Positions 44,633 through 54,700 of a stretch of 64,000 bases of DNA are shown piece by piece. The notes beneath the pieces were generated by a model. That model saw only the letters and a list, made by a program, of their open reading frames with translations. It did no database searches and was not told the DNA's origin. The DNA lies in contig JAZSNL010000016.1 of NCBI GenBank assembly GCA_045536365.1, positions 124,001 through 188,000 on the forward strand, written 5' to 3'. Position numbers and translations under genes: made by a program. The DNA is from JAZSNL01 sp045536365 (GTDB lineage: Bacteria > Bacillota_I > Bacilli_A > ML615J-28 > CAG-313). Each line of letters starts with the position of its first letter. Positions within the stretch are counted from its first letter, which is position 1.

Positions 44633-45232
44633 GTGAAAAATTTAAAATTTTTAGAAAAGCTTACAGGTGAATTTGAAAGATTACCTGGAGTAGGTAAAAA
44701 AACTGCGCAACGATATGCTTATTATGTTGTTGAAAAAATGTCACTAGAAGAGGCGGAACAATTTGCTGCAGCAATGACAGAAATAAAAAAAACAGTTAAG
44801 TATTGTAATGTATGTGGTATATTAACAGATACAGACAAATGCGAAATTTGTGAAAGCAGTTTAAGAGATCAAGAAACTATTATGGTAGTTAAAGATAGTA
44901 AAGATGCTTTTGCAATAGAAAAAACAGGGCAATATAATGGAACTTATCATATTTTAAACGGGTTAATTTCTCCGGTTGAAGGAATAGGACCTGATGATTT
45001 GAATATTAATTCTTTAGAAAAAAGAGTAGAGAAAAATAATATCAAAGAAGTTATTATAGCTACTAGTTTTACGCCTAAAGGAGAAACAACCGCTTTATAT
45101 ATAGAAAATATATTAAGAGAAAAGAACGTTGTTATATCGCGTATAGGATATGGTTTACCAGCCGGCGGAGACATTGAATACGTTGATGATTTGACATTAA
45201 AAAGCGCTATAGAAAGTAGAAAAAATAAGTAG
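44633..45232 (+). CDS. recR: Recombination protein RecR
   Basis: Gap-repair protein acting with RecF and RecO. The 199 residues contain the helix-hairpin-helix LPGVGKKTAQRYA near 18, the C4 zinc finger CNVCGILTDTDKCEIC near 57-72, the TOPRIM segment IMVVKDSKDAFAIE, and the C-terminal GLPAGGDIEYVDDLTL. Translation starts at GTG 44633; AGGA lies 9 bp upstream. Confidence 0.96.
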   Translation: MKNLKFLEKLTGEFERLPGVGKKTAQRYAYYVVEKMSLEEAEQFAAAMTEIKKTVKYCNVCGILTDTDKCEICESSLRDQETIMVVKDSKDAFAIEKTGQYNGTYHILNGLISPVEGIGPDDLNINSLEKRVEKNNIKEVIIATSFTPKGETTALYIENILREKNVVISRIGYGLPAGGDIEYVDDLTLKSAIESRKNK

Positions 45233-45240
45233 GTGGATAT

Positions 45241-45459
45241 ATGGAAGTAATTAATAACTTTGCTAGTTCAATAGTAGAAAAACTTATTGCTTTATTAACA
45301 ACTTATCCAGGTTGGATACAACTATTAATAGTTTTAGGAATAGCAATTTTAGTACTTTGTGGGGTTATTTATTTAATCAAAAAGTCATGGAAATTGTTAG
45401 TTACAATAGTTAGTATTGCATTAGTAGGATTAGTTATTTATTGGTTTGTTTTGAAATAA
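45241..45459 (+). CDS. Small membrane protein after recR, function unknown
   Basis: A 72-residue protein with two hydrophobic helices (IQLLIVLGIAILVLCGVIYL and LLVTIVSIALVGLVIYW). It occupies the place of yaaL/bofA in the Bacillus recR region but does not match BofA; a better BofA candidate is at 58248. GTAGGTGG and ATAT precede ATG 45241. Confidence 0.7.
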   Translation: MEVINNFASSIVEKLIALLTTYPGWIQLLIVLGIAILVLCGVIYLIKKSWKLLVTIVSIALVGLVIYWFVLK

Positions 45460-45464
45460 AATAT

Positions 45465-45496
45465 AAGGTGATGTTTTATTACATCACCTTTTTGTT
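45465..45496 (+). terminator. Terminator of the dnaX-recR operon
   Basis: Stem AAGGTGATG/CATCACCTT with an 8-nt loop and a T run. Confidence 0.85.
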
Positions 45497-45593
45497 TTAA
45501 CTTTAAATAGGAAAAAATTATTAAGTAAAGAAATAAACTTTTTTCTTGAAGAAAGATAATGAAACCAAAAAATGAAAAATAAAGACATTTTTT

Positions 45594-45622
45594 TTGCAAA
45601 GAAATGTGAAATATGTTATAAT
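45594..45622 (+). promoter_or_regulatory. Promoter of the ABC importer/nuclease operon
   Basis: TTGCAA (45594-45599), 17 bp, TATAAT (45617-45622), with TG forming an extended -10; the start codon is 70 bp downstream. Confidence 0.75.
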
Positions 45623-45692
45623 AAGTGTAGAAATAAATCTTATTTTTTATAGGTAAATAAAAGATAAATTTTCAAATTAGGAGGAAAGAAAA

Positions 45693-46754
45693 ATGGAGAT
45701 TCGTTTAGTAAATTTGACAAAAATCTTTGCTGACAAAAATTCAGAAGTTCGTGCTGTCGATAATTTAGACATCACTATCCCTTCTGGACAATTAATCGGC
45801 TTGCTTGGTCCGTCTGGTTGTGGAAAATCAACAACATTGTATATGATTGCTGGTTTGTTAGAACCAACTTCGGGCCAAATTTTTTTTGGGGATGAAGATG
45901 TAACTGCTCTTCCGCCTGAAAAAAGAGGCATTGGTTTAGTTTTCCAAAATTATGCATTATATCCGCATATGACTGTAAGACAAAACATTATGTTCCCACT
46001 ACAAAATATGAACTTAACTAAAGCTGAAATGGCTGAAAGAGTTCAAAAATATTCTAAATTAGTTGGTATTGAAGAGTTATTAGATCGTAAACCTAAACAA
46101 ATGTCAGGTGGTCAACAACAACGTGTTGCTATCGCTAGAGCATTAGTTAAAGAACCTAGAGTTTTATTACTAGATGAACCTCTATCTAATCTTGATGCTA
46201 GATTACGTTTACAAACTCGTGAAGAAATTAAACGTATTCAAAGAGAAACAGGTATTACTACAGTGTTCGTAACGCATGACCAAGAAGAAGCAATGAGTAT
46301 TTCTGATGAAATTGTAGTTATGAAATTTGGTGTAATGCAACAAAAAGGCGTTCCTCAAAAAGTTTATGAAAGTCCTGTTAATCAATTCGTTGCTAAATTC
46401 TTAGGTACTCCACCAATTAACATTTTCCATGGATATGTTCATGATAAAAAGGTTTATATTGGCGATGAAGCTGTTTTAGATACTGAATTAGAAGACCAAG
46501 AAGTAAATGTTGGTATTCGTCCTGAAGGTTTAGAAATTGACGACAATGGTGATTTTACTGTTGATGTAGAACATACAGAATATATCGGTCGTGATAAATC
46601 TATTATTGCGAGACATAAGTTCTCAGAAAAAGAAACATCTAGATTTATTATTGATGCTGAAGTTGCTACAGAAGGTAAAGATAAAGTTAAAGCAAATCTT
46701 AAGAAGAGCCGCTGTTACGTATTTCATAAAGTAACAGAAGAAAGAATTCAATAG
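45693..46754 (+). CDS. ABC transporter ATP-binding protein, MsmK/UgpC type
   Basis: ATPase of a CUT1-type importer. The 353 residues have Walker A GLLGPSGCGKSTT near 38, the signature MSGGQQQRVAIARAL near 136, Walker B VLLLDEPLSNLDARLR, and a TOBE domain from about 240. AGGAGG precedes ATG 45693. It leads an operon with two permeases, a binding lipoprotein, a nuclease lipoprotein and an OB-fold lipoprotein. The family usually serves sugars or glycerol phosphates; the operon partners suggest another ligand. Confidence 0.9.
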   Translation: MEIRLVNLTKIFADKNSEVRAVDNLDITIPSGQLIGLLGPSGCGKSTTLYMIAGLLEPTSGQIFFGDEDVTALPPEKRGIGLVFQNYALYPHMTVRQNIMFPLQNMNLTKAEMAERVQKYSKLVGIEELLDRKPKQMSGGQQQRVAIARALVKEPRVLLLDEPLSNLDARLRLQTREEIKRIQRETGITTVFVTHDQEEAMSISDEIVVMKFGVMQQKGVPQKVYESPVNQFVAKFLGTPPINIFHGYVHDKKVYIGDEAVLDTELEDQEVNVGIRPEGLEIDDNGDFTVDVEHTEYIGRDKSIIARHKFSEKETSRFIIDAEVATEGKDKVKANLKKSRCYVFHKVTEERIQ

Positions 46755-46755
46755 T

Positions 46756-47751
46756 ATGGTTGAAGGAAAAGCGTCGACTAACTTACTTCGTGGGTTGTTG
46801 TTTCTTTCTCCCGCGATATTCTTACTTGCAATTTTTACTTTTTATCCGTTAGTTAATACGTTTGTTATTTCGCTAAAAGAAAATTATAACTATATGAATG
46901 ATACTTTTACTGCATGGAGCTTATCTAACTACATAAAAGTATTTACAAATAGTGATTACCCTTATTACTTAATCAACACAATCTTAATTGTTTTCATAAC
47001 TGTTCCGATTTCAATTATATTATCACTAATTATTTCAGTAGCGTTACATTCAGTTAAACACTTACAAAAATTCTTCCAAACAGTGTTTTTCTTACCATAT
47101 GTAACTAATACAATTGCGATTGGTATGGTATTCTCAATTATGTTTGAAAGTTATAATCAAGGTTTAGTTAATACGGTTTTAAGAGTATTAGGTAGCGAGA
47201 GAGCTATTAACTGGTTAGGTGGTAACCGTGATGGTATGGTTTTAGGTAAAGAATTTTTTAGTAGCGGATTTTTTGCATCATTCGCAGGTGGAACATTCTT
47301 TACACCTCAATGGTTTACATCAATGATTGTACTAATGGTTTACATTATCTGGAATTCATTACCATTTAAGATTTTAATTTTATTAAGTTCATTACAAAGT
47401 ATTGATAAACAATATTATCAAGCTGCTCAAATTGATGGTGCTTCAAAATTTAGAACATTTATGAAGATTACAGTTCCTATGTTGTCTCCGCAAATATTCT
47501 ATCTGTTGATTACATCGTTTATCGGTGCGTTTAAAGAATATACATCTATCGTTGCGATCTTTGGTGAAACTGCAAAACCAATTGGTGCTCAAAATAATAT
47601 TATGGGTACTGTAGTTTGGTATGTATATAACAACATCAAAGGCGGAGGAGAAATGGGTATAGCCGCAGCCGGAGCTGTTATATTATTTGTAATAATCATG
47701 ATTTTTACTGTCATAAATAATCAAGTCAGTAAAAAACGTGTATTCTATTAG
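46756..47751 (+). CDS. ABC transporter permease, MalF/UgpA type
   Basis: 331-residue inner-membrane permease with about six helices. The EAA loop that docks the ATPase is YYQAAQIDGASKFRTFMKIT near 220. Between the helices is an insertion of about 30 residues (INWLGGNRDGMVLGKE to FTPQW). It starts 1 bp after the ATPase stop with no strong ribosome site, so translation is coupled. Confidence 0.9.
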   Translation: MVEGKASTNLLRGLLFLSPAIFLLAIFTFYPLVNTFVISLKENYNYMNDTFTAWSLSNYIKVFTNSDYPYYLINTILIVFITVPISIILSLIISVALHSVKHLQKFFQTVFFLPYVTNTIAIGMVFSIMFESYNQGLVNTVLRVLGSERAINWLGGNRDGMVLGKEFFSSGFFASFAGGTFFTPQWFTSMIVLMVYIIWNSLPFKILILLSSLQSIDKQYYQAAQIDGASKFRTFMKITVPMLSPQIFYLLITSFIGAFKEYTSIVAIFGETAKPIGAQNNIMGTVVWYVYNNIKGGGEMGIAAAGAVILFVIIMIFTVINNQVSKKRVFY

Positions 47752-47763
47752 GAGGCAATACAT

Positions 47764-48756
47764 ATGTGGATATTTGTTATTAGCGTATTATTAATTGCTT
47801 CTATAGCATTATTATTTGTTTCTCGTTTCAAAAATCGTCAAAATTACATTGATGCTATGAAAGAACATATGCCTGAAGCTGGTAAATCTATTGGAGATAC
47901 AGCTGAAGAAACTATTGTTCGTGAACGAGTGTTTAAGATTTTCCGTTTAACTGTAAGTTATATATTCTTAGTTATTCTTGGTGTGTTTATGATTTTCCCT
48001 TTCTACTGGATGATCATTACTGCTTTAAAAACACAATCAGAAATTGAATTATTAGTTCCAACTTTCTTCCCTAAAGTTATCGCATTGTCTAATATTCCAG
48101 AAGCAATTATTAGATTAAATGCGTGGAGATTATTATATAACACAATTACAGTTGGTATCTGGTCAACAATTGGAACATTGATTACAACAGTGCTTGCTGC
48201 ATTCGCGTTCTCAAGAATTAAATTCCCAGGCAGAGAATTTGTATTTACTTTATTCTTAGGTACAATGATGATTCCTGGTGAAATGATGGTTATTTCAAAC
48301 TATATTACAGTTGCTCATTGGAATGGTATTAACAGATATTGGGCGATGATTGTTCCATTCTTAATCAGTGTTTATTATATTTATTTGTTAAGACAAAACT
48401 TTAGACAAATTCCTAATGAATTGTATTATGCAGCTAAAGTAGATGGCACAAGCGATATGAAATACTTATTAAAAGTTATGATTCCTATTGCTGCTCCAAC
48501 ACTTATAACAATTACAATTTTAAAACTTATGGGGGCATGGAACTCATATGCATGGCCAATGCGTATTACAACATTAGAAGAAATGCGTCTTATTACAACA
48601 GGTTTACGTTCATCATTCAGTGATAGTGAAGGACGTACCGCACAAGGACTACAAATGGCTGCTTCATTTGTAGTAACAGTTCCACTTCTTTTCGTATTTA
48701 TTTTCTTACGTAAGTACATCATGAAAGGTGTATCTAGAAGTGGTATTAAAGGCTAA
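47764..48756 (+). CDS. ABC transporter permease, MalG/UgpE type
   Basis: 330-residue second permease. The EAA loop is YYAAKVDGTSDMKYLLKVM near 220. An extra N-terminal helix plus a charged linker (residues 1-65) precedes the normal MalG-like start; usual family length is about 280. AGGAGG precedes ATG 47764. A small hairpin (ACTAAAA/TTTTAGT, 48758-48773) lies before the binding-protein gene and could stabilise mRNA or cause partial termination. Confidence 0.9.
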   Translation: MWIFVISVLLIASIALLFVSRFKNRQNYIDAMKEHMPEAGKSIGDTAEETIVRERVFKIFRLTVSYIFLVILGVFMIFPFYWMIITALKTQSEIELLVPTFFPKVIALSNIPEAIIRLNAWRLLYNTITVGIWSTIGTLITTVLAAFAFSRIKFPGREFVFTLFLGTMMIPGEMMVISNYITVAHWNGINRYWAMIVPFLISVYYIYLLRQNFRQIPNELYYAAKVDGTSDMKYLLKVMIPIAAPTLITITILKLMGAWNSYAWPMRITTLEEMRLITTGLRSSFSDSEGRTAQGLQMAASFVVTVPLLFVFIFLRKYIMKGVSRSGIKG

Positions 48757-48815
48757 AACTAAAATGTGTTTTAGTAAAGATATATATAAAATAAAAAATT
48801 TAAAAGGAGAAAAAC

Positions 48816-50267
48816 ATGAAAAAATTATTAACTATCGTTGCTGTTATGTTATTAGCAGCACTTGCTAGCTGTAAACCTACAACGCCTCCTACAACAGGCC
48901 CAGTAGATTTCGATATTCCTGAATTCGATACTACTAAAGAAGTTACAGTTACTTATTATCATGCTAATGGTGCTGCATTAACAACAGTACTTGAAGCTAT
49001 TAGAGATGAATTTGTTAAATTATATCCAAATGTTACAGTTGACTTAGTTTCACAAGGTGATTATACAACATTAAGAGATACTATCACAGGCGCTGTTGCC
49101 GCTGGTACTACTCCTACTGCTGCTCAAACTTATCCTGACCACGTTGCTGTATATTTACATGCTGGTGCATTAGCTCATTTAGATCCATATATTAACGACC
49201 CTAGATATGGTATTTCTGAAGATGAATTAGCTCAATACTTACCTGGTTTCTTAGGTGAAGGTACAATTTATGACCAAGCTGGTACTCGTTATGCATTACC
49301 ATTCAACAAATCAACAGAAATTTTATTTTACAATACTGAAATTTTTGCAAAATATGGTTGGACTGCTCCTGAAACTTGGGATCAAGTAGTTGAAATTAGT
49401 AAAGAATGGCAAAAAACTGATGAATATAAAGCTGCTTACGAAGCATATGATGGCAAAGTTGCTGGTATGTCTTATGACTCAGAAGCTAACTTATTCATTA
49501 CTTTAACTCAACAATGGGGTGGAACTTATACTGCATTCGATGAAGAAGGTAAAGGTATTTTCTCTGCATTTGGTGTAGATGCTGATTCTACTGCTAAATC
49601 TAAAGCTGCATTAACTTGGTATTTAGAACAATTTAATAACCAATATATCGCTACAACTTCATTCTTTGGTGCTGATTACTCTTCTGATGCATTCAAAAAT
49701 GGTCAATGTATTATGACAATTGGTTCTTCTGCTGGTGCTTCTTATAATGATGGTACTACAAGTACTGCTACAGTATTCACAACATCTGTATCTGCATACC
49801 CTCAAAAAGCTGGTACTTATAGTGAAACTAAAGGTAACGTTATCCAACAAGGTACAAACGTATCATTATTCAAATGTGCTGATGAACAAGAACAATTAGC
49901 TGGTTGGTTATGGTTAAAACATATGACTAGTTACGAAAGCGCATTAACATGGGCTCTTGAAACTGCATACTTCCCAACTAGATATGACGTATTAAATTCT
50001 CAAGAATATCAAGATCATATTAAAGGTATCGTTAGAGCAGAAGATGGAACAATTCTTACTCAAAATCAAACTTTACCTGCAAAAGCTAAAGAAGCTGGTT
50101 TAAAACAACAAAACTGGTTCTATACAAACGTTGCATTCTATGGCTCTTCTAAAGCTCGTGATGAAGCTGAAACATTAGTTCAAGCTATTCTTTATGGTGC
50201 TGATGGTCAAACTTTAACAATTGACGCAGCATACGCAAACGCTTTAAGAAGATTATCAAATAATTAA
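48816..50267 (+). CDS. Extracellular solute-binding lipoprotein, UgpB-like
   Basis: 483-residue bacterial type 1 binding protein. The lipoprotein signal ends LAALASC (Cys19), followed by a Thr/Pro linker. The mature start VTVTYYHANGAALTTVLEAI and the segment YALPFNKSTEILFYNTE near 165 resemble UgpB, which binds glycerol-3-phosphate compounds. Phosphorylated ligands such as nucleotides would fit the operon context, but this is inference. AAAGGAG precedes ATG 48816. It is followed 22 bp later by the secreted nuclease. Confidence 0.88.
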   Translation: MKKLLTIVAVMLLAALASCKPTTPPTTGPVDFDIPEFDTTKEVTVTYYHANGAALTTVLEAIRDEFVKLYPNVTVDLVSQGDYTTLRDTITGAVAAGTTPTAAQTYPDHVAVYLHAGALAHLDPYINDPRYGISEDELAQYLPGFLGEGTIYDQAGTRYALPFNKSTEILFYNTEIFAKYGWTAPETWDQVVEISKEWQKTDEYKAAYEAYDGKVAGMSYDSEANLFITLTQQWGGTYTAFDEEGKGIFSAFGVDADSTAKSKAALTWYLEQFNNQYIATTSFFGADYSSDAFKNGQCIMTIGSSAGASYNDGTTSTATVFTTSVSAYPQKAGTYSETKGNVIQQGTNVSLFKCADEQEQLAGWLWLKHMTSYESALTWALETAYFPTRYDVLNSQEYQDHIKGIVRAEDGTILTQNQTLPAKAKEAGLKQQNWFYTNVAFYGSSKARDEAETLVQAILYGADGQTLTIDAAYANALRRLSNN

Positions 50268-50289
50268 TATTTAAAATAGGTAGTTAAAA

Positions 50290-51699
50290 ATGAAAAGTGT
50301 AAAAAGATTTATATTTTTACCTTTACTAATCTTAGTATTATTATTCGCAAGTTGTGACAATACTGGAGGAGGCGGAGATAATCCTCCTGTAAAACCTCCA
50401 GTTGGTACACCTGACGAATATGTTTATGATACTCCCGAAACAAAAAAATTAAAGCTTACAGCTGAATATGAAGGAAAAGACTTCATTCAAGATGGTATTG
50501 GAGTTGTTTCTCTTCAAAGATGTGTAGATGGTGATACAACAATGTTTGGTGTATCTGGCACATCAATTACAGTAAGATATTTAGGAATTAATACCCCTGA
50601 ATCTACTTACAGAATTGAACCTTGGGGCTTCGAAGCTTCAAAGGCTAACAAAAAATTAATTCAAGATTGTATTGATGCGGGTGGAAAAGTTGTTCTTCAA
50701 GCGGATCCTTCTTCTGAACGCACAGATTCAAACGGTCGTTATCTAGCATGGGTATGGTTGATAAGTGCTGATGGTGATTCAAAATTATTAAATTTAGAAA
50801 TTGCTGAATTAGCTTATTCACAAGTTAAATGTGATACTAAAGCTTTATATTACACAAATTTATTAGCAGCTAGTCAACCACTTGTTGCTGCAAAAGTAAG
50901 AGTTTATGGTGAAAAAGATCCTTCTTATGATTACAATAAAGAAGGTGTCCAAATGTCTATTAAGGAAGTTCGTGAAAAATACGGAACTCCTGATCAAATT
51001 GAAGCTTACAGTAAAGGTGGAGAAACTACTTCTACATCTGGTGAATTAATTGTAAGCGGCGCTGGAACACTAGTTGTTGTTAGTGGAACAGTTGTTCGTA
51101 AAAATGGTGAAAAAAATGCATATATTCAACAATATGATGAAACAACTGGAAAATATTATGGTATATATGTATATGGTGGTTACAACGCGATCAGTAAATT
51201 AATTATTGGAGCAAACGTTGAAATCACTGCTAAAATTGGTTATTATTATGGTTCATTACAATTAACTGACTTAACAAGCGACAGAAGAATTAAATTATAT
51301 AATTTAAATGGCGAAGTTAACTCATATGAAAACATGGAAGCTTCTGAAGTGAATGATATTAATAATTACTCACAAATCGGAAGATTAGTTAAAATTTCTA
51401 ATTTAACTGTTACTGGCTATAGTGATGCCGATAACACAAATGCTATTTCAATCTATACATCTTATACAGATGCTTATGGAAAATCTGGAAAACTTGATAT
51501 TAGAGTTGATTCAGGTGTTGTATTATATGATCCAGAAGGCAAACAAATTAAATCAGGTTCTTATTTTGTAGGTAAAAAGATCGAATCAATCATTGGTATT
51601 ATAGGTTATTATAATTGGGAATCTTCAAACATTACTTATAGTAAAGGTAGAATTCAAATAATGCTTACAAGTATGGATGATATTGTTTTCTCTGAATAA
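50290..51699 (+). CDS. Secreted staphylococcal-nuclease-type lipoprotein with OB-fold domain
   Basis: 469-residue lipoprotein: signal ending LFASC (Cys22), a Gly/Pro linker, an SNase domain (about 65-210) and a C-terminal OB-fold-like domain (about 255-330, VVSGTVVRKNGEKNAYIQQ to YYGSLQLTDL). The SNase catalytic set is present: VDGDT (79-83), VRYLGINTPE (Arg96, Glu104) and NGRYLAWVW (Arg150), matching Arg35, Glu43 and Arg87 of the S. aureus enzyme. SNase plus OB is also the logic of B. subtilis YhcR. It should cut DNA and RNA at the cell surface. Being in an importer operon suggests nucleic-acid scavenging. Confidence 0.88.
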   Translation: MKSVKRFIFLPLLILVLLFASCDNTGGGGDNPPVKPPVGTPDEYVYDTPETKKLKLTAEYEGKDFIQDGIGVVSLQRCVDGDTTMFGVSGTSITVRYLGINTPESTYRIEPWGFEASKANKKLIQDCIDAGGKVVLQADPSSERTDSNGRYLAWVWLISADGDSKLLNLEIAELAYSQVKCDTKALYYTNLLAASQPLVAAKVRVYGEKDPSYDYNKEGVQMSIKEVREKYGTPDQIEAYSKGGETTSTSGELIVSGAGTLVVVSGTVVRKNGEKNAYIQQYDETTGKYYGIYVYGGYNAISKLIIGANVEITAKIGYYYGSLQLTDLTSDRRIKLYNLNGEVNSYENMEASEVNDINNYSQIGRLVKISNLTVTGYSDADNTNAISIYTSYTDAYGKSGKLDIRVDSGVVLYDPEGKQIKSGSYFVGKKIESIIGIIGYYNWESSNITYSKGRIQIMLTSMDDIVFSE

Positions 51700-51759
51700 A
51701 AAATAAAAAAATAAAAATAAAAAATAAAAAAGAACATACAAAGGAGGAAAAAATTTAGT

Positions 51760-54700
51760 ATGTCATTAATTAAAACGTGCAAAAAAATTAGCTGTTTTAT
51801 TGCTGTAGTTTTAGCTCTTTGCTTTTTAGCTGGTTGTCAACCTGTTGACAAAAGCGATAGAGTATTAGCTAAAGAAGAAGCAGAAGCTGCTGTTAATGAA
51901 ATTTCTCAAGCTCTTTTATGGGATCCTACTGCTATGTCAGGGATCACTACTGCTCAATTAAACTTAACAACTACTACTAAATATAAAAATGTTACTATTA
52001 GTTGGGCAAGTTCTGCAGAAGATGTTATTGCTGTTGATGGTACAGTTAATAGATTATTCTATACTGATAGCCGTGCTTATGAAACAGATGGTATGTATGT
52101 AATTCCAGTTAAATTAACTGCTACAATTACTGGTACTTATTCTTATGCTGTTGGAGATCAAACAGTAGAAGAAACTGTTGAAACTCAAAAAGAATTTAAC
52201 TTCACTGTTAGATGCGTTAAACCTGATTCAAGTGGTACAATCGCAGAAGTTAAAGCTGATGCATGGAAATATATCTATGAAACTAAAGGTGTTGACAAAG
52301 CTCTTATTAGTGCATCTTCAACTACTTATAATGTAGATTTCACAGGTGTTGTTACTGCTAAGTTATTAAACGGTGGAATGGGTCTTATGGTTCATGATGG
52401 AACTGAAGGTATCTATGTTTATACTGCTAACGCTGATTTCGAAATTGGTGATACTGTATATGTAGTTGGTAATATCTATACATATTATGGTTCATTACAA
52501 GTTGGTTCTGATATCACAATTAAGAAAGTTGATCCTGTTGCAGGTGTTCAACCTGGTGAATTCAGAGAAATTACTGTTCAAGAATGGGAAGATGAACAAG
52601 CTGATTTAGATAAATCAATTGGTTACTTCGGTGGTAAATTAGTTAAAGTTTACGCTAAATTAGAAAAGTCTTCTAATCCTTCTACAAGTGATATTTATAA
52701 ATTAGTTGACCCTTATACTGGCGAAGTTGCATGGGTTTACTATAAATCTTATGAAGCTGGAAACACTGAATTAGATGCATGGGATGGAAAACATGTTTAC
52801 ATCTATGGTGCAACTTATGACCGTGATTCAAGATTAGTTAAAAACCATTTATTATGGAATGGTCAAATTGAAGAAGCTCCTGCTCCTGAATTAACTCCTG
52901 CTCAAAAAATGGAACAAGTTAAAGCTCAATTAGGTTCATTAGCTGGTTCATATGTATGTGGTACTAAATTTGCTTTACCTACTGAAATTGCTGAATTTGG
53001 TGCAACAATTAGTTGGAAATTATCTGATGAAACTTTATTAGATAATGGTGCATTCGCATTAGTTGAAAAAGACACTGATTTAACTGCAACTGCAACAATC
53101 ACTCTTGGTGATTTAACTGAAACTTATGAAGTTGCAATTAAAGTATTAAAATTAACTACTTACACTGTTGCTGCTGCTTCTAAATTAGAAAAAGATACAG
53201 TTGTTAAATTAGTTGGTACAGTTGAAGTTGTTTATTCTTCATACAATAACTTCTACTTAAAAGATGCTACTGGTAATTTATTAGTTTATAAATCATTACC
53301 AGAAGGTGTTAAACTTGGTGACAAGATTGAATTAGTTGGTAAAATTGCTTACTATAATGGTACTCCTCAAATTGGTACTATCATCAGCACTACAGTAGTT
53401 TCTTCTCAAGCATGGGAAATGACTGCTCCTAAAGAAGCTACAATCGCTGAAATCGTAGCTTATACTCAAGAAAACGCTGAATATGGTCAATATTTAAGAG
53501 TTACTGGTAAATTAGTTCTTGATGGTAAATATTATTATTTAGTTGATTCTGCTGATGCTACTAAGAAAATTTCATTATACAACTCTACAGTTGATGCTGA
53601 AAAATTAGTTGCTGCTGCAGGTACTGAAACAGAAGTTACATTATTCGTTTACTTCTATGGAAACTCTAAATCTAACTGGTCTGAAGGTGAAAAACGTGTT
53701 ATCTTCGTTCAACGTGAAGGCGAATACTTTGTTGGTGATGAAGAAGTTATCCTTCCTGCTGAAAGAGAATACAAAACTTTAGCAGAAGCTAAAGCATTAG
53801 TTGGTGAAGAAGTTACAGTTCGTGGTGTAGTTACTGCTGTTGCTCCTTATTCTGCTCAATATGGAAACTTCGGTGTTTTAATTGAAGATGCAACAGATGG
53901 TTTATATTTATACAGAGTTACTGGTGAAGATTCTTATGCTAAATTCGTAGTTGGTCAAGAAATCGAAGTTAAAGGTACAATGGATTGCTATAACGGCTTA
54001 TATGAAATGAAGAATGTTCAAATGGATAGCTTCAAAGTAGTTAACGCTAACGCTACTATCCCTGGTCCTACTCCAATGAGTAATGAATTACAAGACCAAG
54101 GTAAAGTTGTTGTATTAAATGAAGCTGTATGGAATGGTTCTGCATTTGAAAAAGATGGAAGCACTTATGCATATTTCTATTCTTCTTCTTGGTTAGCAGA
54201 ACAACCTGAATTAGTAAAAGGTGCTACATATAATTTCAAAGGTTGGTTAAATTGGTACAATGCTCCTCAATTCTCTCCTCTTGCTGCTCCTGAATTAGTA
54301 AAAGGTCCAGGTGAAGCTCCAGCTCATGAACACACAGCATGTCCTGAATGTGGTAAATGTACAGCTGCTGATTGTGATGGTGCAGAAGCTGATAAATGTG
54401 CAGGTCATGAAGTAGAACCTGAAGCTACTGATAAAGTTGAACTTAATCCTGATGTATTAGGATTAGGTGCATATGCAGATGGATCTAAAACAGTTGCAGG
54501 TGTTGAATTTAGTTTTATCGAATTAGGTTCATATGGTAATGGTATCCAATGGAGAAATAAAACTAAAGCTTCTACATTATGGAATACAACTGCATTTGCT
54601 AAACCAATTGCAAAAGTTGTATTAGTTTATAATGCAGAAAAAGCTACTTATGCTAACGCTAACGCATTAAAAGTTGAATTTGGTACAGATAGTTCAGTAA

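Noticed and set aside
45241..45459. bofA, by position after recR
   Set aside because: The sequence lacks the conserved Pro-Val-Asn and Ile-Pro-Gly loop of BofA; that loop is present in the protein at 58248.
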